16,082 nt of DNA from an uncultured Clostridia bacterium (GTDB taxonomy: Bacteria; Bacillota; Clostridia; TANB77; CAG-508). A program made the translations under genes and the position numbers. The DNA lies in assembly GCA_944388615.1 (NCBI GenBank), contig CALXJL010000028.1, positions 1 to 16,082 of the forward strand, given 5' to 3'. The notes under the pieces were generated by a model. It had not been told where the DNA came from, made no database searches, and saw only the letters and a list, made by a program, of their open reading frames with translations. Shown here piece by piece: positions 1-7,602 of the stretch (within the stretch, counting starts at the first letter, position 1; every line of letters begins with the position of its first letter).

Positions 1-75
1 TTCGAACCCACGGTAGGCTACAAACCTACGCCAATTTTCAAGACTGGTGCCATAAACCAACTCGACCACCTCTCC
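1..75 (-). tRNA. tRNA-Ser(UGA), 3' end cut by window edge
   Basis: Read on the minus strand from position 75, the 5' acceptor strand is GGAGAGG. A D arm follows, then an anticodon stem CCAGT/ATTGG enclosing loop CTTGAAA with anticodon TGA at 40-38. A long variable arm with stem GTAGG/CCTAC marks a class II tRNA, and the sequence then enters the T arm (GTGGG, TTCGAA). The window ends inside the T loop, so the rest of the T arm, the 3' acceptor strand and any CCA are missing. The anticodon and the type II variable arm together identify a serine tRNA reading UCA and related UCN codons. It lies downstream of the DUF4446 gene on the same strand and seems to have its own promoter. Confidence 0.95.
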
Positions 76-79
76 AACT

Positions 80-119
80 AATGTTAACACTCTAAAACAC
101 TTGCTATTGTGTCAACATT
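80..119. repeat. Imperfect inverted repeat in tRNA-Ser leader
   Basis: AATGTTAACAC (80-90) and GTGTCAACATT (109-119) are inverted with one mismatch in 11, separated by 18 nt. The structure lies between the predicted promoter start and the mature tRNA 5' end. It may be a leader hairpin relevant to tRNA processing, or the end of the preceding transcript, but no T-run follows it on the minus strand. Confidence 0.5.
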
Positions 120-122
120 AAG

Positions 123-152
123 ATAATAACATATAATCTATTATTTTGTCAA
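123..152 (-). promoter_or_regulatory. Probable sigma-A-type promoter for tRNA-Ser
   Basis: On the minus strand a perfect -35 (TTGACA, 152-147) is followed after 18 bp by TATTAT (128-123). The predicted start lies near 116, about 40 nt before the tRNA 5' end at 75. It sits in the spacer between the DUF4446 gene and the tRNA and points at the tRNA. Assignment is by consensus match only, in AT-rich DNA where such matches also arise by chance. Confidence 0.55.
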
Positions 153-180
153 TACATTTATATACTTTTACATTAAATTA

Positions 181-675
181 TTATTTACTCATAGCAATAT
201 CTAAAGCAGATTGTTCTTCTTTTGATAAAACATATGATGATTTCCCCTGTTTTACTGGTTTAGCATACATATTGGAACCATCTCTTGCATATATACTATT
301 TAATATAATTCCATTATCTTCATTATCTAATAATGCTATTGAAAAACTTAAATCACTCCCTGTATCTTTAAAAGCATTATATCTAACTATTCCTATTTTT
401 TGTACACATTTTTTTATATTATTCTCAATATTTTTGCAATATATATTTATTTCATTCTGGTTTTCTTCAACCTTTGTTACTTTATCTATATATTTTTTTA
501 TCATTTCATCAATATTATTACCATTTCCTAATTTACTCATAAAATCACTATAGCTTTTACGCAATCTAGCCAAGTTGTTATTTGTTCTTATAAATAAGAA
601 TAGTAAAATAATATTAAATAATAATAATAAACATATTATAAAATTATTTTGTACAAAAGTGATTATTTCCTGCAT
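181..675 (-). CDS. DUF4446 family membrane-anchored protein
   Basis: This 164-residue protein has one N-terminal transmembrane segment (about residues 12-30, rich in L, I and F). A basic, coiled-coil-like stretch (about 35-95) follows, and then a compact C-terminal domain. That domain carries the pattern IGIVRYNAFKDTGSDLSFSIALLD with a later GSNMYAKPVKQGKSSY stretch, which I recognise as the DUF4446 signature. Homologues are commonly encoded beside parB in Clostridia; their function is unknown. The start is supported by an AAAGAGG sequence about 8 nt upstream of the ATG. It lies 52 bp after parB on the same strand, so it is probably the last protein gene of the par operon. A role linked to segregation or the cell envelope near the origin is only inferred from position. 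Confidence 0.85.
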   Translation of the reverse strand: MQEIITFVQNNFIICLLLLFNIILLFLFIRTNNNLARLRKSYSDFMSKLGNGNNIDEMIKKYIDKVTKVEENQNEINIYCKNIENNIKKCVQKIGIVRYNAFKDTGSDLSFSIALLDNEDNGIILNSIYARDGSNMYAKPVKQGKSSYVLSKEEQSALDIAMSK

Positions 676-727
676 TCCTCAGCCCTCTTTCTTGTATTAT
701 TGTGTACATTACTCAGTTTTTTAATCA

Positions 728-1579
728 TTATTTTATTAAATCTAATAATCTTTCTAGATCTTCATTTGAATTATATTCAATAACTATTTTACCCTTCTTT
801 TTTCCAGGGGTTAATTTTACTTTTGTACCAAAAAATCCTTGAAATCTATCTTCAATATCTCTAAAAATAGCTTCATATTTTTGATCTTTTTTTGCTACTT
901 TATTCTTTGCTTTATTTTTTTCTCTAAGTTCATTAACAGTCGTTCCTTGTTCTATTATTTTTAAAGCTGTTTTATACTGTTTTTCTGGATCTTGAATTGA
1001 TAATATAGCTTTACAATGACCTTCTGTAAGTTGCCCTGCTTCAGCTAGTTCAATAACTCTATCGTCCAGATTTAATATTCTTAATGTGTTAGTTACTGTT
1101 GGTCTACTCATTCCTAATGTATCTGCCAACTCTTGTTGTGTCATATTATATTCATCAATTAATTGTCTAAATCCTTTTGCCTTTTCAATTGGATTTAAAT
1201 CTTCTCTTTGTATATTTTCAATTAATGCTATTTCTTTTCTCTTTCTTTCTTCTTCATTCCTTACAATACAAGGTATTGTTGAAAGTCCAGCTTTTTTAGC
1301 AGCTCTCCATCTTCTCTCTCCGGCTATTATTTGATAATATTCATCTTTATTAGTTACAATAATTGGTTGAATAACTCCATATTTTTTTATTGATTCTGAT
1401 AATTCTTCTAATGATTCTTCATTAAATTTTTTTCTTGGTTGATCTCTATTTGGTTCTATATTAATCAATTTAATTTGCTCTACTTTTTCCTCTCCATCTT
1501 TTAATGTAACTTCTTCTTCAGATACATTACCCCCAAATAAAGCATCTAGTCCCTTTCCTAGCCCTGACATTTTTGTCAT
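728..1579 (-). CDS. parB: Chromosome partitioning protein ParB (Spo0J-like)
   Basis: This is a CTP-dependent DNA clamp that loads at parS sites, spreads around the origin, stimulates ParA and recruits SMC. The 283-residue length is typical. The N-terminus carries the ParA-contacting motif GLGKGLDALFGG (about residues 6-17). DQPRKKF (46-52), GERRWRAA (87-94, the CTP-binding arginine patch) and ENIQREDLNPIEKA (121-134) are the three conserved boxes of the N-terminal domain. A helix-turn-helix follows at about 146-167, and the C-terminal dimerisation domain ends in IEYNSNEDLERLLDLIK. The ATG at 1579 is chosen over one 9 nt later because GGGGGTGAT is well spaced from it. It is 66 bp after parA. 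No intact parS consensus was found in the window, so its loading sites probably lie elsewhere. Confidence 0.97.
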   Translation of the reverse strand: MTKMSGLGKGLDALFGGNVSEEEVTLKDGEEKVEQIKLINIEPNRDQPRKKFNEESLEELSESIKKYGVIQPIIVTNKDEYYQIIAGERRWRAAKKAGLSTIPCIVRNEEERKRKEIALIENIQREDLNPIEKAKGFRQLIDEYNMTQQELADTLGMSRPTVTNTLRILNLDDRVIELAEAGQLTEGHCKAILSIQDPEKQYKTALKIIEQGTTVNELREKNKAKNKVAKKDQKYEAIFRDIEDRFQGFFGTKVKLTPGKKKGKIVIEYNSNEDLERLLDLIK

Positions 1580-1645
1580 TTATAATCACCCCCTCTTTTA
1601 TTTTTTTCGCCTTATATTTCATTCTCGTACGTTCTTTTTTTTTAT

Positions 1646-2434
1646 TTACTTCATATGTTTTGCTTTTTGCTCTAAATCATTTATTTTTATAAATTCTTTA
1701 ACAAATTTTTCATAAGTTTTAGCACCTTTTGATCTTGGATCATATACACAGATAGGCATTCCATAACTTGGTGCTTCACTTAATCTTACATTTCTTGGTA
1801 TTACATTTTTATATACTTTATTTCCAAAATATTTCTCAACTTCTTTTACCACTTGATTTGATAATTTTGTTCTAGCATCATACATCGTTAATAAAGCCCC
1901 TTCTATTACTAAATCTTTATTAAGATGTTTTTTTACTAAATTAATTGTATTTATAAGTTGTCCTAATCCTTCTAATGCATAATATTCACACTGAACTGGT
2001 ATTAAAACACTGTCTGATGCAGTAAATGCATTTAAAGTTATTAGTCCTAAAGATGGTGGACAATCTATTATAATATAATCATAATCATCTTTTATTTTAT
2101 CTAATTTTTCTTTTAATCTATGTTCTCTTGCTTCCATTGATACAAGTTCAACCTCAGCACCAGCTAAATTTATATTTGAAGGACATACATCTAATTTTTT
2201 TACACAACTTTCTTTTATTGTATTAATTATTTCAATATCATTAACAAGTACATCATATACAGAAAATTTCACATTTTTATCTATTCCTACACCGCTAGTT
2301 GCATTACCTTGAGGATCTGTATCAATCATTAAAACTTTTTTTCCTTTTTTAGCTAACATACTACTTAGGTTTATTGTTGTAGTTGTCTTACCAACACCAC
2401 CTTTTTGGTTAGCAATTGATATAATTTTGCCCAC
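1646..2434 (-). CDS. parA: Chromosome partitioning ATPase ParA (Soj-like)
   Basis: This is a MinD/ParA-family ATPase that binds DNA non-specifically as an ATP dimer and is cycled by ParB; in Bacillus its homologue Soj also regulates DnaA. The protein has 262 residues from a GTG start. The deviant Walker A KGGVGKT is at residues 11-17 with its signature lysine K11. The A' motif DTDPQGN is at 38-44 and Walker B IIIDCPP at 121-127. The GTG at 2434 is preferred to an in-frame ATG 57 nt upstream. A strong GGAGGAG lies just before the GTG, the family normally begins MGKIISIANQKGG, and the upstream ATG lies inside the promoter palindrome. A strong promoter is located at 2496-2524. Confidence 0.96.
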   Translation of the reverse strand: MGKIISIANQKGGVGKTTTTINLSSMLAKKGKKVLMIDTDPQGNATSGVGIDKNVKFSVYDVLVNDIEIINTIKESCVKKLDVCPSNINLAGAEVELVSMEAREHRLKEKLDKIKDDYDYIIIDCPPSLGLITLNAFTASDSVLIPVQCEYYALEGLGQLINTINLVKKHLNKDLVIEGALLTMYDARTKLSNQVVKEVEKYFGNKVYKNVIPRNVRLSEAPSYGMPICVYDPRSKGAKTYEKFVKEFIKINDLEQKAKHMK

Positions 2435-2483
2435 TTTTCTCCTCCGTTTCCAAACATATGTTTTTATATGTTTAATAAAATTA

Positions 2484-2525
2484 ATTGACATATAAATAAT
2501 ATAAAATTATTACTTATATGTCAAT
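2484..2525 (-). promoter_or_regulatory. Palindromic parAB promoter/operator
   Basis: On the minus strand a perfect -35 (TTGACA, 2524-2519) and -10 (TATTAT, 2501-2496) are separated by 17 bp, which is close to the optimal vegetative promoter. The whole 42-bp block is an inverted repeat. The outer 12 bp of each arm are perfect, then come one G/T position and five more pairs, leaving a 6-nt centre. Because of this symmetry the plus strand also carries TTGACA (2485-2490), 17 bp and TATTAC (2508-2513). That second promoter would read rightward, antisense into rsmG. An operator bound by a dimeric regulator, or a divergent promoter pair, would both explain the geometry. Confidence 0.7.
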
Positions 2526-2563
2526 CTTTTTTCACAATTTAATACATAAATTTTTTTATTTAT

Positions 2564-3277
2564 CTATAATGGTTTCTTGGTTGGAATTCCAGATATTCTA
2601 GGATATTTTTCTCCTGTATGCTTTATTTTCTCAACAATTACTATATTTCTTTCCTCTTTACTTTCCGGCAATCTACAATTTTTTATTTCTAATATTTTTC
2701 CACCAAGTTCGCTTAGTGCATTTTTACAATTATCAATTTCTTCTAAATTTGATCCTTTCATACATATACATTTCCCACCTATTTTTATAAATGGCATCAT
2801 GTATTCTAATAATATATTCATTTTTGCAACTGCTCTTGATACTACAATATCATATTTTTCTCTATGTTCTTTATTTCTTCCTAATTCTTCAGCTCTCGAG
2901 TGAATTGCTTGTATATTATTTAAATTTAATTTTTCAATTACTTCATTTAAAAAATTAATTCTTTTATTTAATGAATCTAACAAAACAATATTATTATTCT
3001 TATAAATTTTTATTGGTATTCCTGGAAATCCAGCACCAGTACCTATATCAATAACCTTATCACCTTTTTTTATATATTCTTGTATTAAAAGAGAGTCTAT
3101 AAAATGTTTCTCTATTATTTTTTTAGGATCTACAATTGCTGTTAAATTCATCACTTTATTTTTTTCAATTAATAATTGCATATAATCATATAATTTTTTA
3201 GCCATATCTTCATTAATATCTATAGATATTTCATTTCCTTCTTTCACCAATTCATTTTTAAATTCTAAATAATTCAT
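2564..3277 (-). CDS. rsmG: 16S rRNA (guanine-N7)-methyltransferase RsmG
   Basis: RsmG (GidB) methylates N7 of the 530-loop guanine (G527 in E. coli numbering) of 16S rRNA using S-adenosylmethionine. The protein has 237 residues, normal for the family. The SAM-binding motif I, VIDIGTGAGFPGIP, is at about residues 75-88. LLDS (99-102), HSRAEE (126-131) and VVSRAVA (145-151) follow in family order, and the C-terminus YPRISGIPTKKPL is typical. The upstream NLTAI and HFIDSL elements are also present. Its ATG overlaps the mnmG stop by one base (TAATG), indicating translational coupling. Loss-of-function alleles of this family give low-level streptomycin resistance; nothing here looks broken. Confidence 0.97.
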   Translation of the reverse strand: MNYLEFKNELVKEGNEISIDINEDMAKKLYDYMQLLIEKNKVMNLTAIVDPKKIIEKHFIDSLLIQEYIKKGDKVIDIGTGAGFPGIPIKIYKNNNIVLLDSLNKRINFLNEVIEKLNLNNIQAIHSRAEELGRNKEHREKYDIVVSRAVAKMNILLEYMMPFIKIGGKCICMKGSNLEEIDNCKNALSELGGKILEIKNCRLPESKEERNIVIVEKIKHTGEKYPRISGIPTKKPL

Positions 3278-5163
3278 TATATTTTTTTCTCCTTATTATA
3301 TATTTCTAAATAGATTAATAAAACAGATATATCTGCTGGTGATACTCCAGATATTCTAGATGCTTGTCCTATTGAATTTGGTTTAATTTTATTTAACTTT
3401 TGCCTAGCTTCTATTCTTAAACCTTTTATTTCTTCATAATTTATATCATTTGGTATTAATTTTTCTTCTAATTTTTTAAATTTTTCTACTTGTGCTTGTT
3501 GTAATTTTATATAACCCTCATATTTTAATTGTATTCCTATCTCATCTATTTCCTGTTTACTTAGCTCTGGTCTTTGTGGATCTATTTCAACTAATTTTTC
3601 ATATGATAATTCTGTTCTTTTTATTAGATCATCAAGTCTTACCCCTGCTTTAATTCTTGATGAATTATATTTATCTAAAAATTTATTAACTTCTTCAGTA
3701 GGCTTTATTATGACCTTCCTTATTCTATCTATTTCTTTTTCAATATTATTTTTTTTATTTATAAATTTGTTATATCTCTCATCACTAATAAGTCCTACTG
3801 AATGTCCGATTTCAGTTAATCTCAAATCAGCATTGTCTTGTCTTAATAACAGCCTATATTCTGCCCTAGAAGTCATCATTCTATATGGTTCATTAGTTCC
3901 TTTAGTTACTATATCATCTATAAGAACGCCAATATATGCTTGAGATCTATCCAATATTACAGGATCCTTTCCTTTAATTTTCAATGAAGCATTAATTCCT
4001 GCAATTAGTCCTTGTGCTGCAGCTTCTTCATAACCAGATGTTCCATTTACTTGCCCTGCAAAAAATAACCCATCTATATTTTTGTATTCTAGTGATAATT
4101 TTAATTCTGAAGGATCTATACAATCATATTCTATTGCATAAGCAGGTCTAGTAAATTCTGCATTTTCTAACCCTGGAATAGTTCTATACATCTTTATTTG
4201 TACATCTTCTGGAAGAGATGAACTCATTCCTTGTATATACATTTCCTCTGTATCTTTCCCTATAGGCTCAACAAAAATTTGATGTCTTGGCTTATCTGCA
4301 AATCTCACAACTTTATCTTCTATAGATGGACAATATCTTGGTCCAGTTCCCGTTATCTCTCCTGCAAATAGTGGTGAACGATGTAAATTTTCTCTTATTA
4401 TTTCATGTGTTTTTTCATTAGTATATGTTAAATAACATGGAACCTGCTCTTTATTTGGATCTATTTCATCTTCAAATGAAAATGCCTCTATATTTTTATC
4501 TCCTTCTTGAATTTCCATTTTAGAAAAATCAATTGATTTTCTATTTATTCTAGCTGGTGTTCCAGTTTTAAATCTAATTAAATCTATTCCTATCTTATTT
4601 AATGCTGATGATAATCTATTAGATGGGAACACACCATCTGGCCCACTTTCATATGAAACCTCTCCAATATATATTTTTCCTTTCAAATATGTACCAGTAG
4701 CAACAATTATAGATTTAACTCTATATATAGCACCAATATTGGTTTCTATACTACATACTCTTCCGTTTTCCACACCAATATCTACTATTTCCGCTTGTTT
4801 AACAAATAGATTTTTTTCCTTTTCCAAAGTATGTTTCATTTCGGCTTGATATTGTTTTCTATCTGCTTGAGCTCTCAAAGAATATACAGCCGGTCCTTTA
4901 GATGTATTCAACATCCTTAATTGCATATAGGTTTTATCTATATTCTTTCCCATTTCACCTCCTAAGCAATCTATTTCCCTCACCAAATGGCCTTTAGAAC
5001 TTCCTCCTATATGAGGATTACACGGCATATTTGCAATCGCTTCTAAGCTAATTGAAAAAATTAATGTTTTCATTCCCATTCTCGCACAAGCAAGTCCTGC
5101 TTCACATCCTGCATGCCCAGCTCCAATAACTGCTATATCATATTCTCCTGCATCATACTTCAT
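3277..5163 (-). CDS. mnmG: tRNA uridine-5-carboxymethylaminomethyl modification enzyme MnmG (GidA)
   Basis: MnmG is the FAD-dependent partner of MnmE that modifies C5 of the wobble uridine (U34) in several tRNAs. It has 628 residues, full length. The dinucleotide-binding motif GAGHAG is at residues 14-19, followed by [29 protein letters not shown] FAD/active-site sequence around 45-70. The second conserved glycine-rich block ([16 protein letters not shown]) and the C-terminal tRNA-binding domain ([23 protein letters not shown]) are intact. The ATG at 5163 has AAGGAGTGG upstream. It is separated from mnmE by an unusually complex 268-bp spacer but translationally coupled to rsmG. A second Shine-Dalgarno-like GGAG just upstream leads into an ATG-TAA start-stop pair on the same strand, probably a chance occurrence. 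Confidence 0.97.
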   Translation of the reverse strand: MKYDAGEYDIAVIGAGHAGCEAGLACARMGMKTLIFSISLEAIANMPCNPHIGGSSKGHLVREIDCLGGEMGKNIDKTYMQLRMLNTSKGPAVYSLRAQADRKQYQAEMKHTLEKEKNLFVKQAEIVDIGVENGRVCSIETNIGAIYRVKSIIVATGTYLKGKIYIGEVSYESGPDGVFPSNRLSSALNKIGIDLIRFKTGTPARINRKSIDFSKMEIQEGDKNIEAFSFEDEIDPNKEQVPCYLTYTNEKTHEIIRENLHRSPLFAGEITGTGPRYCPSIEDKVVRFADKPRHQIFVEPIGKDTEEMYIQGMSSSLPEDVQIKMYRTIPGLENAEFTRPAYAIEYDCIDPSELKLSLEYKNIDGLFFAGQVNGTSGYEEAAAQGLIAGINASLKIKGKDPVILDRSQAYIGVLIDDIVTKGTNEPYRMMTSRAEYRLLLRQDNADLRLTEIGHSVGLISDERYNKFINKKNNIEKEIDRIRKVIIKPTEEVNKFLDKYNSSRIKAGVRLDDLIKRTELSYEKLVEIDPQRPELSKQEIDEIGIQLKYEGYIKLQQAQVEKFKKLEEKLIPNDINYEEIKGLRIEARQKLNKIKPNSIGQASRISGVSPADISVLLIYLEIYNKEKKI

Positions 5164-5431
5164 TTATAATTCCACTCCTTTTTTACATATATGTTCTCCA
5201 AAAAACGAAAATTGCAGTTTGCGTATCATTTTGACAATTCGTATCACTTATTCGTTGAAATATAAGCATTTTTCGTTTTATTTTTAAGATATTTTTTGGA
5301 CACATTTCGTTCGCTTTTTGAATTTTTTTCTAATTTATACTATCCCATATTTTAATTTTAAGCATGTTTTTATTGTTCAATATATAACATTATTCTTTTT
5401 TATAAAAACGTCTTATATTTGATTTTCAAAG
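5164..5431 (-). other. Structured mnmE-mnmG spacer
   Basis: This 268-bp gap lies inside an otherwise tight gene cluster and holds no convincing reading frame. The part nearest mnmG (5197-5320) is unlike the rest of the window: seven CpG dinucleotides fall between 5206 and 5313, there are nested inverted repeats, and on the minus strand TGATACG occurs twice 18 bp apart. The part nearest mnmE (5321-5431) is plain AT-rich DNA in which I see only weak promoter-like sequence. The spacer may contain the mnmG promoter and a structured 5' leader. No known riboswitch class was recognised. Confidence 0.5.
5197..5300 (-). repeat. Nested inverted repeats upstream of mnmG
   Basis: The inner arms AAAACGAAAATTGC (5202-5215) and GCATTTTTCGTTTT (5266-5279) pair at 13 of 14 positions around a 50-nt centre. 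The outer arms TCCAAAAAA (5197-5205) and TTTTTTGGA (5292-5300) are perfect 9-mers and share bases with the inner arm, so two alternative foldings compete. Read on the minus strand, the inner stem ends in TTTTTT before GGAG, which resembles a terminator or attenuator that would lie in the mnmG leader. Confidence 0.5.
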
Positions 5432-6799
5432 TTATTTTCCTAAACAAAATTTAGAAAAGATCTCATTAATTATATCCTCAGATACATTTTCTCCAGTTAT
5501 CTCTGCTAAGTCTTGCATTATTTGTTTTATTTCAATAGCTAATATATCCATAGGTAGATTATTATTAATAGTTTGCATTGCTCTATCAGCACTAATTATT
5601 GCTTTATCAATTTGATTTTTATGTCTTATATTTGTTAAAATTGTGCTATCATCCACATCTATTATATTCATATTAAACATTTCTTCTATAAGATCATACA
5701 ATTTTTCCAAACCTATATTATTTTTTGCAGAAATTTTTAATATTTCGTGATCACAATATTTTTTTATAATATTTATATTTTCATCAACCTCATTTAAATC
5801 TGTTTTATTTAACAATATAATTGACTTTTTATTTTTAATATTCTCTAATATCATTTTATCTTGATTATCTAATATTTTACTATTGTCAAATATAGCAATA
5901 TTTAAATCAGCCTCTTCCGAAATATTTAGTGAACGAGCAACTCCAATAGCTTCAATTGTATCTGATGTTTCTCTTATTCCCGCAGTATCTACTATTCTTA
6001 TAGGTATACCTTTTATAGAAATGTCTTCTTCAATTGAATCCCTAGTTGTCCCTTCTATATCACTTACTATTGCCCTATCTTCTTTCAATATAGTATTTAA
6101 TAAAGAGGACTTACCTACATTGGGTTTCCCAATTATAGCGATCCTTATTCCTTCTTTTAAAATCTTTCCAGAATCAAAACTATTTGATAATTTTAATAAT
6201 TTATTTTTATTTATTTTTAATATCTCATAAATCTTTTCATTTATGATTTCTTCTGTTTCATATTCTGGATAATCTATATTTGCTTCTATATCTGCCATTA
6301 CACCTAATAATTCATTTTTTATATTTGAAATATCATTTAATATAGAACCATTTAATTGTTTTACAGATACTTTTGCTTCCTTATCTGTTTTTGAATTTAT
6401 TAATTCTATTATTGCTTCAGCTTGAGATAAATCTATTCTCCCGTTTAAAAATGCTCTTTTTGTAAATTCTCCTGGTTCTGCTAGTCTAGCTCCATTTTTC
6501 AAACACTCTTCTAATACTTTATTTATAATAACCATTCCACCATGAGTGTTTATTTCACACATATCTTCCATTGTATAACTACTATTTTCCTTGAAAAAAG
6601 ATACTAATACTTCATCTACTATATTTTTATTTTCATCAATAATATTTCCATACTGCATAGTATATCCTTTTATTTTTCTGTTTGGATTTTTAGGTAAAAA
6701 AATCTTTTTTATAATTTCAAAACTCTTATCTCCACTTAATCTAACAATTCCTATACTGGAATTTCCCGGTGCCGTAGCAATTGCTGCAATTGTTTCCAT
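5432..6799 (-). CDS. mnmE: tRNA modification GTPase MnmE (TrmE)
   Basis: MnmE is a potassium-activated GTPase that works with MnmG in wobble-uridine modification. It has 455 residues. The N-terminal tetrahydrofolate-binding domain begins TIAAIATAPGNSSIGIVRLSG. The GTPase domain, inserted in a helical domain, shows G1 GKPNVGKS (224-231), the G2 TTRD around 251, G3 DTAG (271-274), G4 NKTD and a G5-like SAK. The C-terminus is FCLGK, with the catalytic cysteine of the family four residues from the end. The ATG at 6799 has GGGGGA about 7 nt upstream. A terminator-like stem lies between jag and mnmE, so mnmE expression may depend on read-through or on its own promoter. Confidence 0.97.
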   Translation of the reverse strand: METIAAIATAPGNSSIGIVRLSGDKSFEIIKKIFLPKNPNRKIKGYTMQYGNIIDENKNIVDEVLVSFFKENSSYTMEDMCEINTHGGMVIINKVLEECLKNGARLAEPGEFTKRAFLNGRIDLSQAEAIIELINSKTDKEAKVSVKQLNGSILNDISNIKNELLGVMADIEANIDYPEYETEEIINEKIYEILKINKNKLLKLSNSFDSGKILKEGIRIAIIGKPNVGKSSLLNTILKEDRAIVSDIEGTTRDSIEEDISIKGIPIRIVDTAGIRETSDTIEAIGVARSLNISEEADLNIAIFDNSKILDNQDKMILENIKNKKSIILLNKTDLNEVDENINIIKKYCDHEILKISAKNNIGLEKLYDLIEEMFNMNIIDVDDSTILTNIRHKNQIDKAIISADRAMQTINNNLPMDILAIEIKQIMQDLAEITGENVSEDIINEIFSKFCLGK

Positions 6800-6819
6800 A
6801 ATATCATCCCCCTTAATTT

Positions 6820-6884
6820 AAAAAGTCAAAGTTACAAATCTAGTTTAATATTACTATTAATAACTAAAATCCGAACTTTGACTT
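6820..6884 (-). terminator. Long-loop terminator or attenuator between jag and mnmE
   Basis: On the minus strand AAGTCAAAGTT (6884-6874) pairs perfectly with AACTTTGACTT (6833-6823). The second arm runs directly into T residues (6824-6820). The 40-nt loop is AT-rich. The first arm also lies within a smaller imperfect hairpin (ATCGGAA and TTCGGAT flanking GTCAAAG), so two structures are mutually exclusive. The site is 14 bp after the jag stop and about 20 nt before the mnmE start. Ordinary intrinsic termination after jag or regulated attenuation of mnmE are both possible. Confidence 0.6.
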
Positions 6885-6897
6885 CCGATTTTTATAT

Positions 6898-7602
6898 TTA
6901 AATTTTTTCTATTACAATTTTTCTATATGGCTCTTCACCTATACTATAAGTTCTTATTCTACTATCTTGTTGTAATTTACTATGAATAATTTTTCTTTCA
7001 TATGCAGGCATTGGTTCTAAAGTAATTGATTTTCCAGTCTTTAAAACTGTTTTTGATAATTTAACTGCTAAAGCTTCTAAGGTATTTTTTCTTTTCTCTC
7101 TATACCCTTCAATGTCTAATGATACACGAATTCTTTGTGATGTATTTTTATTTGCAATATTTGACATAAGAGTTTGAAGAGCATTAATAGTTTCTCCTCT
7201 ATATCCTATTAAAATACCAGTTTTATCTCCATTTAAAGATATATTTATTCTTCCATCTTCCTCATAAATCTTTGTTTCTACATTTTCTTTATTTATTCTA
7301 TATAAAAATTCACTTATAAATTTATTAATATTATTTTTAGCTTTTTCTAATTCCTTTGGTTCTATTTCATTAATAATTTCTTTATGTGGTTCCTCTACTT
7401 TTTTATGATTATCTTCTATTTTTTCTTTTTTAGTTAATTTAACTTTAACAACTCTTGGTGCTAAAATACTAAAAAAACTTCTTTTTTCTTTTTCTTCTAT
7501 TATTTCTATATTAACCATATTTTTTGCCACGCCTAGCTCTTTTAATCCATTTTCTATTGCCTCATTAGTCGTTTTTCCTTCACTTATTATACTATCAGCC
7601 AT
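6898..7602 (-). CDS. jag: RNA-binding protein Jag (KhpB, SpoIIIJ-associated)
   Basis: Jag/KhpB is an RNA-binding protein that in streptococci forms a complex with KhpA and affects cell division. It has 234 residues. The N-terminal Jag_N domain (about 1-55) includes the pattern KRSFFSILAPR. An acidic/basic linker follows (about 56-95). The KH domain has the GXXG loop as GYRG (133-136) followed by ETINALQ. The C-terminal R3H domain has R203 and H207 within PMPAYERKIIHSKL. The start overlaps the yidC stop as TAATG, with GAGGAGGAG just upstream inside yidC, so the two are translationally coupled. The yidC-jag pairing is widely conserved in Gram-positives. Confidence 0.96.
   Translation of the reverse strand: MADSIISEGKTTNEAIENGLKELGVAKNMVNIEIIEEKEKRSFFSILAPRVVKVKLTKKEKIEDNHKKVEEPHKEIINEIEPKELEKAKNNINKFISEFLYRINKENVETKIYEEDGRINISLNGDKTGILIGYRGETINALQTLMSNIANKNTSQRIRVSLDIEGYREKRKNTLEALAVKLSKTVLKTGKSITLEPMPAYERKIIHSKLQQDSRIRTYSIGEEPYRKIVIEKI

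Noticed and set aside
146..553. Plus-strand frame opposite the DUF4446 gene
   Set aside because: It is the antisense shadow of a recognisable minus-strand protein and has no ribosome binding site.
2435..2491. ATG start for parA 57 nt upstream of the GTG
   Set aside because: The ATG lies inside the promoter palindrome at the -10 side and would lack a leader; the strong GGAGGAG sits directly before the GTG.
5186..5191. ATG-TAA start-stop pair on the minus strand upstream of mnmG
   Set aside because: A GGAG is well placed before it, but a six-base match is expected by chance and there is no independent sign of function.
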